From assembly GCA_035552275.1 (NCBI GenBank), contig DASZLR010000159.1:1-31273 (forward strand): a DNA stretch of 31,273 nt, given 5' to 3'. The stretch comes from DASVLX01 sp035552275. GTDB taxonomy: Bacteria; Actinomycetota; Actinomycetes; Mycobacteriales; Pseudonocardiaceae. Below are positions 14,897-23,103 of the stretch, piece after piece. Position numbers and translations under genes: made by a program. Every line of letters begins with the position of its first letter. Position 1 is the first letter of the stretch. The notes beneath the pieces are model-generated. The model saw nothing but the letters and a program-made list of their open reading frames with translations. It ran no database searches and was not told the DNA's origin.

Positions 14897-15117
14897 GACT
14901 CATCGTCTGGCATGCGGCTGGCTGTGCCCGTGCGCATCTCGTCCAGGTCGCCCTCCCAGCCGATGCCGCGCAGCGACTCGATGGCTTCCTTGGTGATCTT
15001 GGGTCCGAGCAGTCGTCGGAGGGCGAAGCTGACGGCCTCGCGTTTCGTCTCGATGCCAAAGCGGCGCATGGCCTCAGCGATCAGGTCGTCATCAATCTCG
15101 ATCTTTGTTCGACTCAC
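14893..15117 (-). CDS. vapB: VapB-type antitoxin
   Basis: A 74-residue protein with the full layout of a VapB antitoxin. An N-terminal ribbon-helix-helix (TKIEIDDDLIAEAMRRFG, then TKREAVSFALRRLL) would bind operator DNA as a dimer. A flexible C-terminus contains the toxin-neutralising type segment LRGIGWEGDLDEMR, usual in VapB proteins paired with VapC RNases. No PIN-domain gene follows. Instead the next gene, overlapping by 4 nt, is a tyrosine-phosphatase-like protein. It may be an antitoxin that lost its toxin, or it may have a new partner. The upstream gap to the PlsC gene end is 21 bp. Confidence 0.85.
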   Translation of the reverse strand: MSRTKIEIDDDLIAEAMRRFGIETKREAVSFALRRLLGPKITKEAIESLRGIGWEGDLDEMRTGTASRMPDDES

Positions 15118-15138
15118 TCGGCAATGATGCCCGTCCGG

Positions 15139-16023
15139 TCAGACGACCGTGTGCCGGAGGGAGGTTTCGACGTCAAGGTCGAGGTTGTGGTCGAGCACCC
15201 CACGGGCGGACGTCTCGGCCAGCGCCGCCAACTCGAACCGGTCGGCGGCCCGGCCGGGCGCGATCTCGCCCAGCACATGGACTTCCACCACCAAGCCGCG
15301 CAGCCTGGCCACCCGACGAGCCGCGTCCACGAAGGTCTCGTCGCCCACGAACGCCGGCCAGGTGGTGATCGAGCCGTCGGTCAGCCGGTACCGGAACACC
15401 ACCGTGCGCACCGGCACCCCGCCGTCGATGGCGGACTGGAACAGCGCCGGCCGGAACCGGCCCGAAGCCAATCCGCACCAGGTGGTGCCCTCCGGACAGA
15501 AGTTGATCGTCGCGCCGTTGCGCATCGCGTTCGCCATTTCCGCCACGGTGTTCGGCAAGGTGCGCAAACGTTCGCGGTCCAGATAGACCGTGCCGGCGAC
15601 GGTCGCCAACCAGCCCACCACCGGCCACTGGCCGATCTGCTTCTTGGCCACCGCCCGCATCGGCCGCACCGCGTTCATCGCCACAATGTCCATCCAGGAC
15701 ACGTGGTTGATGGCCACCAACGCGCCCCGCCCGGACTCGACCAGCGGCTCGCCGTGCACCTCAAGGCCCACACCGAAAGCGGCCAGCATCATCCGGAACA
15801 GACCGCGGATCAGCGCCAGCCGCGGCGCCTTCGGCAACGCCAGCGACAACGGCGCGACGGCCGCGATCACCAGCACCATCGCGGCCGCACGGATCAGCCG
15901 GAACAGCCGAGCCGGCCGGGACACGGTCGGGGCGGGGGTGTGCAGGCAGCCCGGCCCGCACGGTGAGGTCGGGAACCATGGGTGTGGGTGAGCTGGCCGC
16001 GGTGGAGACGACTGCGCGCTCAT
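15139..16023 (-). CDS. 1-acylglycerol-3-phosphate/lyso-lipid acyltransferase (PlsC family)
   Basis: A 294-residue membrane-associated acyltransferase. The catalytic HX4D motif is NHVSWMD (His107, Asp112), the acceptor-binding block includes VYLDRERLRTLPN (146-158), and FCPEGTTW (175-182) is motif III. A hydrophobic segment at about 46-64 anchors it. It overlaps the preceding acyltransferase gene by 4 nt (ATGA). The pair corresponds in order and orientation to M. tuberculosis Rv3027c-Rv3026c. The combination of an OlsB-like N-acyltransferase followed by a PlsC-type O-acyltransferase is the arrangement used for ornithine lipids (OlsB then OlsA). That is the most attractive role, but a phosphatidic-acid or other lyso-lipid role cannot be excluded. 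Confidence 0.88.
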   Translation of the reverse strand: MSAQSSPPRPAHPHPWFPTSPCGPGCLHTPAPTVSRPARLFRLIRAAAMVLVIAAVAPLSLALPKAPRLALIRGLFRMMLAAFGVGLEVHGEPLVESGRGALVAINHVSWMDIVAMNAVRPMRAVAKKQIGQWPVVGWLATVAGTVYLDRERLRTLPNTVAEMANAMRNGATINFCPEGTTWCGLASGRFRPALFQSAIDGGVPVRTVVFRYRLTDGSITTWPAFVGDETFVDAARRVARLRGLVVEVHVLGEIAPGRAADRFELAALAETSARGVLDHNLDLDVETSLRHTVV

Positions 16024-16826
16024 CGGGCGCCACCCGGTGTCTCGCCCAGGAAGAACCGCAGGTACCGCTGATCCATTCGATCGAGTGACAGCAGCACGAA
16101 GAAGTCCGCCACGCCGAAGTCGGCGTCCAGCGCGGGCGCCCCGCACACCCACGCGCCCAGCCGCAGGTATCCGCGCAGCAGCGGCGGGATGACCGGGCGC
16201 TCCGGGCGCGGCGCGGAATCCACGTCCCACGGCCGCAGCGGCCGCACCCGGTTCTCCCCCGGCGCGAAGTGCTTGCGCGACACCACATCCCACACGCCGG
16301 CCGCGAGCTCTCCCCCGTCCGCCAGCGGAACCGAGGCGCAGCCGGCCAGGAACTTGTGCCCGGACAGGAACATGTACCGGGCGATTCCCGCCCACACCAG
16401 GCTGACCACCGCCCCGCTGCGGTGGTCCGGGTGCACGCACGACCGACCGGCTTCCACCAGGCCGGCGCGCAGCGGCGCCAGCGCCCGGAGGTCGAATTCG
16501 GTGTCGGAATAGAGCATCCCGGCGGCCTCGGCCCGGTCCGGCGGCAGCATCCGGTAGGTCCCGACGATCTCGCCGGTGTGATCGTGTCGGACGACGAGGT
16601 GATCGCAGAACTGGTCGAACTCGTCAATGTCGAGTCCGGCGTCGGCGACCGAATCGGGGGCGTGCAGGTGCGCGCCCATCTCCTCGGCGAAAACCTGGTA
16701 GCGCAGCCGCTGGGCGGCGCGGACGTCGGCGGAATCCTTGGCCACCAACAGGGAGTAGCCGCCAGCGCCGGTGTGGGCTGACTCCACTCCGGCGGGTGTG
16801 CTGGCCAGTAGCTGCGTAGACACCAT
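16020..16826 (-). CDS. GNAT/OlsB-like N-acyltransferase
   Basis: A 268-residue protein of the OlsB (hemolysin-like acyltransferase) family, which in characterised cases moves a 3-hydroxyacyl group from ACP to the alpha-amine of ornithine. Seen here: the N-terminal AAQRLRYQVFAEEMGA, the EFDQFCDHLVVR strand, VGTYRMLPPDRAE, the FDLRALAPLRAGLVEAGRSC segment with CVHPDHRSG, and VWAGIARYMFLSG. The start is ATG at 16826 or the adjacent GTG at 16823. A TAGACA hexamer ends 6 nt before the ATG, which suggests a leaderless mRNA. A 7-bp inverted repeat brackets the start codons. Co-translated with the PlsC-type gene. It would initiate ornithine (or related amino acid) lipid synthesis at the membrane if the family assignment holds. 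Confidence 0.85.
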   Translation of the reverse strand: MVSTQLLASTPAGVESAHTGAGGYSLLVAKDSADVRAAQRLRYQVFAEEMGAHLHAPDSVADAGLDIDEFDQFCDHLVVRHDHTGEIVGTYRMLPPDRAEAAGMLYSDTEFDLRALAPLRAGLVEAGRSCVHPDHRSGAVVSLVWAGIARYMFLSGHKFLAGCASVPLADGGELAAGVWDVVSRKHFAPGENRVRPLRPWDVDSAPRPERPVIPPLLRGYLRLGAWVCGAPALDADFGVADFFVLLSLDRMDQRYLRFFLGETPGGAR

Positions 16827-16839
16827 GTGAACTGTCTAC
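16816..16839. promoter_or_regulatory. Inverted repeat over the olsB-like start codon
   Basis: GTAGACA (16816-16822) and TGTCTAC (16833-16839) form a perfect 7-bp inverted repeat with a 10-bp spacer. The right arm contains the probable -10, and the spacer and left arm cover the ATG/GTG start codons on the minus strand. This is an operator candidate; a small mRNA hairpin is possible only if transcription starts further upstream. Confidence 0.5.
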
Positions 16840-16903
16840 GACGCGGACAGCAACCGTCACGAGGGTAAACCGATGGCCGCGAAATGGAGTCTGGGTAAAT
16901 AAG

Positions 16904-16949
16904 TTCGCCGGGCCGGTTTCCTTATCTCAACGGAAACCGGCCCGGCGAA
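16904..16949. terminator. Strong bidirectional-type terminator after etfA
   Basis: A perfect 18-bp stem (16904-16921 with 16932-16949) with a 10-nt loop lies 17 bp beyond the etfA stop. T-rich flanks occur on both sides (CTTATTT on the minus strand, TTTT at 16950-16953 on the plus strand). It isolates etfBA from the downstream acyltransferase operon. Confidence 0.93.
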
Positions 16950-16966
16950 TTTTAGTAACCTGCTGT

Positions 16967-17926
16967 TCAGCCCTTGCGCTTCTCGACCTCGGTGGTGAGC
17001 TGCGGAGCCACCTGGAACAGATCGCCCACGATGCCGAAGTCGGCGATCTCGAAGATCGGCGCCTCGGCGTCCTTGTTCACCGCGATGATCGTCTTCGACG
17101 TCTGCATGCCGGCCCGGTGCTGGATCGCGCCGGAGATGCCGAGCGCGATGTACAGCTGCGGCGACACCGTCTTGCCGGTCTGGCCGACCTGGAACTGGTG
17201 CGGGTAGTAGCCGGAGTCGACGGCCGCCCGGGACGCGCCGACCGCGGCGCCCAGCGAGTCCGCCAGCTTCTCGACGACCGCGAAGTTCTCCGCCGAGCCG
17301 ACACCACGGCCACCGGCCACGACCACGGTGGCTTCGGTCAGTTCCGGACGGTCGCCACCGACGATCGGCTCCCGGCCGGTGACCTTGGTCACCTTGGCCG
17401 CGTCCGCCACCGGCACGTCGACCGGCACCAGGTCCGCGGCGCCCTCCGCCGGCTCGGACTCGATGGCGCCACCGCGCACGACGATGACCGGAACGCCGTG
17501 CCCGACCTTCGATTTCACCGTGTAAGCGCCACCGAACGCCGACTGGGTCGCGACGCCCTCGGCATCCACGTCGATCGCGTCAACCAGCAGGCCGGAGCCC
17601 AGCCGGACGGCGAGCCGGCCGGCGACCTCCTTGCCCTCCGCGGTGCCGGCGATCAGCACCGCGGCCGGGCTGGCCTGGCCGGCGATCGCGGCGAGCGCGT
17701 CCACCTTGGGGGTGACCAGGTAGCCGGCGACGTCGTCGGACTCGGCCGCGTACACCTTCGCCGCGCCGAAACCGGCCAGCGCGTCCTTCACCTTGGTGGC
17801 GGTGCCGGGCGCCGCGACAACCACGGCGGACGGCTCGCCGATCCGCCGGGCCGCGGTCAGCAGCTCACCGGTGACCTTCTTGACCTCGCCGTCGACCTGC
17901 TCAACGAGGACCAGTACCTCAGACAT
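16967..17926 (-). CDS. etfA: Electron transfer flavoprotein alpha subunit
   Basis: A 319-residue ETF alpha subunit that, with EtfB, accepts electrons from acyl-CoA and related dehydrogenases and passes them towards the quinone pool. The N-terminal domain pairs with EtfB. The C-terminal FAD-binding domain has the family signature: GGRGVGSAENF, LGAAVGASRAAVDSGYYPHQFQVGQTGKTVSP, then LYIALGISGAIQHRAGM and VNKDAEAPIFEIADFGIVGDLF. Twenty bp after etfB on the same strand, with an AGAAGAG-like ribosome site in the spacer. Orthologous in context to fixB (Rv3028c). Confidence 0.96.
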   Translation of the reverse strand: MSEVLVLVEQVDGEVKKVTGELLTAARRIGEPSAVVVAAPGTATKVKDALAGFGAAKVYAAESDDVAGYLVTPKVDALAAIAGQASPAAVLIAGTAEGKEVAGRLAVRLGSGLLVDAIDVDAEGVATQSAFGGAYTVKSKVGHGVPVIVVRGGAIESEPAEGAADLVPVDVPVADAAKVTKVTGREPIVGGDRPELTEATVVVAGGRGVGSAENFAVVEKLADSLGAAVGASRAAVDSGYYPHQFQVGQTGKTVSPQLYIALGISGAIQHRAGMQTSKTIIAVNKDAEAPIFEIADFGIVGDLFQVAPQLTTEVEKRKG

Positions 17927-17946
17927 TCTCTTCTCCTCGTCGCTTC

Positions 17947-18732
17947 TCAGATCAGCTTCTGACCGACCAGGTACTCGGCGACCTTCACGCCGCCGTCACC
18001 GGAGTCCTCGACCTTCTCGCCCGCGGTGCGCGGCGGCTTCGGCGCGGCCTCCAGCACGGTGGACCAGGCGGCGCCCAGGCCGACCGAGCCGGCATCGACA
18101 CCGAGATCGCCGACGGCCAGCGTGGTGACCTTCTTCTTCTTGGCGGCCATGATGCCCTTGAACGACGGGTAGCGCGGCTCGTTGATCTTCTCGGTCACGC
18201 TGACCAGCGCCGGGAGGTTCGCCTCCAGGTGCGACAGGCCCTCGTCGGCGGTCTCCCGCTCGACCTTGACCGTGCCGTCGGCGACCTCGACCTTGCGGGC
18301 GTGGGTCAGCTGCGGCAGGCCCAGCAACTCGGCGACGATCGCCGGCACCGCGCCGGCCACGCCGTCGGTGGACTCGTTGCCGGCGAGCACCAGGTCCACG
18401 CCCTCGACGGTGCCGATGGCCTTGGCGAGCACGCTGGCGGTGGCCAGAATGTCGGAGCCGTGCAGCGCGTCGTCCACGACGTGCACGCCGGCGTCGGCGC
18501 CCATGGACAGCGCCTTGCGGATGGCATCAGTGGCGCGATCCGGGCCGACGGACACCACGGTGACCTCGCCGCCCTCGCGCTCCTTGATCTGCAGTGCCTC
18601 CTCGACCGCGCGCTCGTTGATCTCGTCGAGCACCGCGTCCGCGGACTCGCGGTCCAACGTGTGGTCGCCGTCGGAGAGCTTGCGCTCGGAATAGGTGTCA
18701 GGCACCTGCTTGACCAGAACAACGATGTTCAT
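17947..18732 (-). CDS. etfB: Electron transfer flavoprotein beta subunit
   Basis: A 261-residue ETF beta subunit. The start MNIVVLVKQVPDTYSERKL is typical. The AMP-binding region contains VDLVLAGNESTDGVAGAVPAIVAELLGLPQ, and the beta-family signature VERETADEGLSHLEANLPALVSVTEKINEPRYPS is complete. The latter includes the recognition-loop area that contacts partner dehydrogenases. An AGGAGG lies about 13-14 nt before the ATG, longer than usual, so start-site efficiency may be modest. First gene of etfBA. The 294-bp gap upstream, shared with divergent degV, shows several TAGGT-like hexamers but no supported gene. Confidence 0.96.
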   Translation of the reverse strand: MNIVVLVKQVPDTYSERKLSDGDHTLDRESADAVLDEINERAVEEALQIKEREGGEVTVVSVGPDRATDAIRKALSMGADAGVHVVDDALHGSDILATASVLAKAIGTVEGVDLVLAGNESTDGVAGAVPAIVAELLGLPQLTHARKVEVADGTVKVERETADEGLSHLEANLPALVSVTEKINEPRYPSFKGIMAAKKKKVTTLAVGDLGVDAGSVGLGAAWSTVLEAAPKPPRTAGEKVEDSGDGGVKVAEYLVGQKLI

Positions 18733-19026
18733 GGGTCTGGTTCGACCTCCTGAGAACTAGCACCGCCGAAGGGTTGGCGGCGATCCTTTTCGCCCGTTGG
18801 CCCGACCTTGCCACTTCGTGACCCGCAAGGCGAGAGCAGCTCACCGTGACCTAGGTGGCACCTGACAGCATAGGTTACCCGTCGGTAGCATGGCCGCAAG
18901 CGGGCCCACCGTGACCGTGCTCACCTTGCGCCCGTCCTCGCGCCCGCCCGGCTCCCCAGGTCCGGCCGAACACGTATGTCCTACCCGGTGACGGCTTCGG
19001 ACACGATCGCGTTACTGTTCATCATC

Positions 19027-19875
19027 ATGGCGGGTTACGTCGCAGTCGTCACCGACTCCACGGCGTGCATTCCCCAGGAAACTGCCTACCAATGGGGTAT
19101 CTCCGTCGTCCAGCTGCAGGTCAGCATCGGCGACCAGATGGACGACGAAGCCCGGGTGTCCGCCGACACGCTGATTTCCGGCATGCGCGGCGGCTCGGAC
19201 GTGTCCACCGCCCCGCCCGATCCCGCCGCCTTCTTCTGGGCGTACCAGGACGCGGTGGCTCGGGGCGCCCGCGCGGTGCTGTCCCTGCACCTGTCCGGCC
19301 AGCTGTCCAAGACGGTCGAGCACGCTCGGGAGGCCGCCGACGCGGTGTCCATTCCGGTGCACGTCATCGACACCGGAACCATCGCGATGAGCCTGGGCTA
19401 CGGCGTGCTCACCGCCGCCCGGGTCGCCCAGGCCGGCGCGGACGTCCGGCAGATCCTCACCGTGGCCGCCCCGCGAATCCAGCGCGGCACCGAGCTGATC
19501 CACGTGGAGACGCTGGAATTCCTGCGCAAGGGCGGCCGGATCGGCGCCGCCTCGCACCTGTTGGGCCGGGCGCTGTCGGTGAAACCGCTGCTCACCGTTC
19601 ATCGTGGCCGAATCGCCCCGCTGGAGACCTCGATCGGCTCCGATCGGGCGATCCGCAAGCTGGTCGACCGGGCCGTGGAGCAGGCCGGCCGGGGCGCGGT
19701 GGACGTGGCGGTCCAGTACTTCGGCGAAGACGAGCGCGTGTCGAAACTCGTCCACCTACTGAGAAAGCGCATACCGAGAGCCAACGAGATCACCACCGTT
19801 GAGGTCAGCGCGGCCATCGCCGTGCACGTCGGCCCCGGTGCGATCGGCATCACCATCTCGCCCGCGACCAGCTAG
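19027..19875 (+). CDS. DegV family fatty acid-binding protein
   Basis: A 282-residue DegV protein. In Gram-positive bacteria such proteins (FakB) present fatty acids to a FakA kinase. Visible family features are VAVVTDSTACIP at the start, the STAPPDPAAFFWAYQ region, VLSLHLSGQLSKTVEHA with the lipid-head contact Ser/Thr, HVIDTGTIAMSLGYGV, and the LEFLRKGGRIGAASHLLG block followed by KPLLTVHRGRI. No DAK-type kinase gene is in the window. ATG at 19027 is supported by a TACTGT -10 candidate (19013-19018) 8 nt upstream, so the upstream in-frame ATG at 18976 is rejected. Followed after 18 bp by the membrane glycosyltransferase genes, probably one transcription unit. Confidence 0.93.
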   Translation: MAGYVAVVTDSTACIPQETAYQWGISVVQLQVSIGDQMDDEARVSADTLISGMRGGSDVSTAPPDPAAFFWAYQDAVARGARAVLSLHLSGQLSKTVEHAREAADAVSIPVHVIDTGTIAMSLGYGVLTAARVAQAGADVRQILTVAAPRIQRGTELIHVETLEFLRKGGRIGAASHLLGRALSVKPLLTVHRGRIAPLETSIGSDRAIRKLVDRAVEQAGRGAVDVAVQYFGEDERVSKLVHLLRKRIPRANEITTVEVSAAIAVHVGPGAIGITISPATS

Positions 19876-19893
19876 GAATCCCACCAGCTCGCC

Positions 19894-21063
19894 ATGCGCA
19901 CTCTCGTCACCCGCTCGGCCACCGCCGCCCGGTTGCTCGACAGCACCCGGACGGCGCGGTGGCTGCCGCTCGCCGCTCCCGGGGCGGTCTATCTCGCCGT
20001 CCGGGTGGTCCAGATCCTGCTGCTGTGGTGGCTCGACGCCATCCAGCAGAAGCCGCTGGACCTGCACATGTGGGACGGCAACTGGTATCTCGACCTGGCC
20101 AGGGACGGCTACCACGGGATCCCGTCGTCCAGCACCGACCTGCACGGCCACCACACGCCCTACACCGCGATGGGGTTCTTCCCGGCCTATCCGCTGCTGG
20201 TCCGGGTCGCGTCGCCGATTTTCTTCGGCAACTACGCGGCCGCCGCCATCGCGGTGTCGACCATCGCCGGGATGGCCGCCGCGTACGGGGTGAGCCGGCT
20301 GGTCCGCGACATCGGGGGCTCCCGGGCGGCCGCGCTGGTGACGGTGGTGCTGTTCGCCGCCGCGCCAATGTCCATTGTGTACTCAATGGCGTATCCCGAG
20401 GCGGTACAGGCCGCGCTGTCCGCGTGGGCGCTGGTCGGCCTGCTGGAACGGAAATGGCTGCTGGCCGGCTGGTGCGCGGCGATGTCCGGGCTGGTCCGGC
20501 CCACCGCGCTGCCGCTGATCGCGGTCGTCGTCGCGGTGGCGGCGTGCGGGCTGATCCGCGGGCGGGCGAGTTGGAAGGCAATCACCGCCGCGCTGATCGC
20601 GCCGATCGGGCTGGCCGCCTACATCCTCTGGGTGGCCACCCAGACCGGTTCGCTGACCGGCTATTTCGCCATCCAGGAAAGCGGCTGGGACCTCGGCTTC
20701 GACGGCGGCGCGGCGACCACCGAGTGGGCGGCGAACACCCTGGCGTCCGACTCTAGTGCGTTCAGCATTCTCGCGGTGTGGCTGATGATCGGCTCGATCG
20801 TGCTGGCGGTGTACGCGGTCCGCCGGCTGCCGTGGTCGATCTGGGCCTACGGCGCGCTGACCGTGCTGATGACGCTGGCCACTTCGGGCGTGATGTCCAC
20901 CAAGCCGCGCGAGTTGCTGCCGGCGTTCGTGCTGCTGATCCCGGTGGCGATCGGGATCTCCCGACACCGGCCGGGGAAGGCGATCATCCTCACCGCGATG
21001 TGGGCTGGTTTCGGACTGTGGTTCTCCGCTTACGGACTGACGACCTGGCATTACAGCATCTGA
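19894..21063 (+). CDS. PIG-V-like membrane mannosyltransferase (GT-C type), copy 1
   Basis: A 389-residue polytopic protein with about eight to ten membrane helices. The first extracytoplasmic loop contains WDGNWYLDLARDGY (60-73). This is the GT-C hallmark of PIG-V/GT76 enzymes, with Asp61 as catalytic-base candidate, followed by the GFFPAYPLL segment. Other conserved parts are APMSIVYSMAYPEAVQAAL and SGLVRPTALPL. Such enzymes use polyprenyl-phosphate-mannose as donor outside the membrane; the acceptor is unknown. The next gene is a close paralogue. The gene follows degV by 18 bp. Confidence 0.85.
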   Translation: MRTLVTRSATAARLLDSTRTARWLPLAAPGAVYLAVRVVQILLLWWLDAIQQKPLDLHMWDGNWYLDLARDGYHGIPSSSTDLHGHHTPYTAMGFFPAYPLLVRVASPIFFGNYAAAAIAVSTIAGMAAAYGVSRLVRDIGGSRAAALVTVVLFAAAPMSIVYSMAYPEAVQAALSAWALVGLLERKWLLAGWCAAMSGLVRPTALPLIAVVVAVAACGLIRGRASWKAITAALIAPIGLAAYILWVATQTGSLTGYFAIQESGWDLGFDGGAATTEWAANTLASDSSAFSILAVWLMIGSIVLAVYAVRRLPWSIWAYGALTVLMTLATSGVMSTKPRELLPAFVLLIPVAIGISRHRPGKAIILTAMWAGFGLWFSAYGLTTWHYSI

Positions 21064-21125
21064 CACGTCACGGATTCCTTACCTACTGGCTAGTAGTCTC
21101 AGGCCACCGGCGAGGGGGTTGGGTG

Positions 21126-22367
21126 ATGACCTGTCAGGTGGGGACAACAGGCGACATGATCGACACCGGCGACACGGCGGAACCTGCGAGACAAGGCGAC
21201 TCCGGATCGACGGATGTCGTCGACCCGGAGTCGAGCGGACGGGCGCCGGTTGCCTGGTTATCCCGGTGGTGGCCGATTCTGCTGCCCGGCGCGCTCTATC
21301 TCGGCGTGCGGGCGCTCGGGGTGCTGCTGTTGTGGTGGATGGCTGCGAGCCATCAGCAGCCGCTGGACCTCCATGCCTGGGACGGCAACTGGTATCTGCA
21401 GTTGTCCAAGGGCGGTTACGAGGGTTATCCGACCGACCCGAACAGCTCGCTCAACACCCACAACATGGCGATGGCGTTCTTCCCCGCCTATCCGGTGCTC
21501 GTCCATTACGCGACGCCGGTTTTCTTCGGCAACCGGCTCATCGCCGCGCTCGCGGTTTCCACGGTGGCCGGTGTCGCCGCGGCCTACGGAGTCGCCCGGC
21601 TGACCCAGCGCCTGTCCGGATCGCGCTCAGCGGGCTTGGTGATGGTCGTGCTGTTCGCCGCCGCACCAATGTCCATTGTGTACTCGATGGTCTATCCCGA
21701 GGCGGTGCAGTGCGCGCTGGTGGCGTGGTCGCTGGTCGGTGTGGTGGAGCGGAACTGGCTGCTGGCCGGCTGGTGCGCCACCATCGCCGGGCTGGTCCGG
21801 CCCATCGCGCTGCCGCTGATCGTCGTCGTCATGATCGCGGCGGCGGTCGCGCTGATCCGAAGACGGGGCGGCTGGCCCGCGTGGGTGGCGCTGCTGTCCG
21901 CCCCCTACGGGCTGGTCATGTACGTGGTGTGGGTGTCGATCAGAACCGGTTCGCTCACCGGCTATTTCACCGTCCAGCAGGGTGGTTGGAGCGAACGGTT
22001 CGACGGCGGCCAGACGACCGTGCAATGGGTGGCGAACACACTCACGGCGTCGAACGGCAGCCCGTTCACCGTTCTCGGTGTGCTGCTGCTGATCGGGTCG
22101 GTGGCCCTGGTCGGCTACTCGGTCCGCCGACTACCCTGGCCGGTGTGGATCTACGGAGCCCTCACCGTGGTCAATGTGGCGACAGTCGCGGGCGTGATGG
22201 ACTCCAAGGTCCGCCAACTGCTGCCGGCGTTCGTCCTGCTGATCCCGCTGGCGATCGCCATCGCCCGCCGGCATCCGGCCCGCGCCGCCGCGATCACCGT
22301 GCTGTTGGCCGGGGTCGGGCTCTGGTACTCCGCGTACGGCCTGACCGTGTGGCCCTACGCGATCTAG
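21126..22367 (+). CDS. PIG-V-like membrane mannosyltransferase (GT-C type), copy 2
   Basis: A 413-residue paralogue of the preceding protein with an extra acidic N-terminal tail of about 40 residues. The loop motif is WDGNWYLQLSKGGY with Asp86, then AFFPAYPVLVH, the shared APMSIVYSMVYPEAVQ and AGLVRPIALPL. ATG at 21126 has a GAGGGG site (21112-21117) 8 nt upstream; GTG at 21123 is possible. DNA identity to copy 1 is high in several blocks (for example around 20350-20400 against 21650-21700), so this is a tandem duplication. Both copies keep all motif residues, so both may be active, perhaps on different acceptors. The M50-like gene follows 49 bp later. Confidence 0.85.
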   Translation: MTCQVGTTGDMIDTGDTAEPARQGDSGSTDVVDPESSGRAPVAWLSRWWPILLPGALYLGVRALGVLLLWWMAASHQQPLDLHAWDGNWYLQLSKGGYEGYPTDPNSSLNTHNMAMAFFPAYPVLVHYATPVFFGNRLIAALAVSTVAGVAAAYGVARLTQRLSGSRSAGLVMVVLFAAAPMSIVYSMVYPEAVQCALVAWSLVGVVERNWLLAGWCATIAGLVRPIALPLIVVVMIAAAVALIRRRGGWPAWVALLSAPYGLVMYVVWVSIRTGSLTGYFTVQQGGWSERFDGGQTTVQWVANTLTASNGSPFTVLGVLLLIGSVALVGYSVRRLPWPVWIYGALTVVNVATVAGVMDSKVRQLLPAFVLLIPLAIAIARRHPARAAAITVLLAGVGLWYSAYGLTVWPYAI

Positions 22368-22416
22368 CCGATTCTGCTGGTCTGACCGATCTCGCCGATC
22401 TGGCCGGCTCGGTCCG

Positions 22417-23103
22417 ATGAACCCGGCGGGCGGGTCCGGCGTCTCTCAGATCATGGTCGTGGGCATGGGCGTGCTGGCCCTGCTGTTGGTCGGATATTCG
22501 GCGGTCTGGCGGGTCACCCGCACCGCCGTCACCATCGTGCACGAGGGCGGTCACGCACTGGTGGCGGTGCTGGTCGGGCGGCGGTTGGAGGGCATTCACC
22601 TGCACTCCGACACCTCCGGCCTGGCGATTTCGCGGGGCCGGCCGACCGGGCCAGGGGTGATGGCCACGATGGCGGCCGGGTATCCGATGCCGTCGCTGGT
22701 CGGGCTGGGCTGCGCGTCGTTGTTGGGCGCGAACAAGGTCACCGGGATGCTGTGGGTCGGCATTGTCGTGCTGGTTGCCACGCTTTTCGTGGTGCGCAAC
22801 GGATTCGGCGTGTTCGCGGTGCTGGCGACCGGGCTGCTGCTGGCCGCGATCGCGTTCCTCACGCCGACGATCGTGCAGTCCGCGTTCGGCTACCTGATCA
22901 CCTGGTTCCTGCTGTTGGGCGGCGTGCGGCCGGTCAGCGAATTGCAGGCCCGACGCCGCCGGCGCCGTTCCCGCGACTCAGACGCTGACCAGCTCGGCCA
23001 ACTCACCGGCCTGCCCGGCGGGCTCTGGGTGATCATGTTCGGACTCACCACGCTCGGCTGCCTGCTACTCGGCGCCGTCTGGCTGCTGCACCTGTCGGGC
23101 TGA
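22417..23103 (+). CDS. M50-family-like integral membrane metallopeptidase
   Basis: A 228-residue membrane protein with six or so hydrophobic segments. The zinc-binding HExxH motif is HEGGH (His42, Glu43, His46), placed just after the first membrane helix as in M50/site-2-protease-like proteins. A third zinc ligand is not obvious to me. The family to which it belongs (M50B-like proteins of actinomycetes) is not functionally defined, and intramembrane proteolysis is inferred from the motif only. A basic cytosolic loop (RARRRRRRSRD, about 178-188) precedes the last helix. Downstream of the two glycosyltransferases on the same strand. Confidence 0.8.
   Translation: MNPAGGSGVSQIMVVGMGVLALLLVGYSAVWRVTRTAVTIVHEGGHALVAVLVGRRLEGIHLHSDTSGLAISRGRPTGPGVMATMAAGYPMPSLVGLGCASLLGANKVTGMLWVGIVVLVATLFVVRNGFGVFAVLATGLLLAAIAFLTPTIVQSAFGYLITWFLLLGGVRPVSELQARRRRRRSRDSDADQLGQLTGLPGGLWVIMFGLTTLGCLLLGAVWLLHLSG

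Noticed and set aside
18890..18991. A possible 33-codon leader frame between etfB and degV with TAGGTT upstream
   Set aside because: Pro/Ser/Gly-rich, no ribosome site, and the -10-like hexamer is 13 nt away; nothing beyond chance supports it.
20367..20378. CAATG-TC-CATTG palindrome within the first mannosyltransferase (also in the second) as a regulatory site
   Set aside because: It lies inside a strongly conserved protein motif in both paralogues and is explained by coding conservation and duplication.
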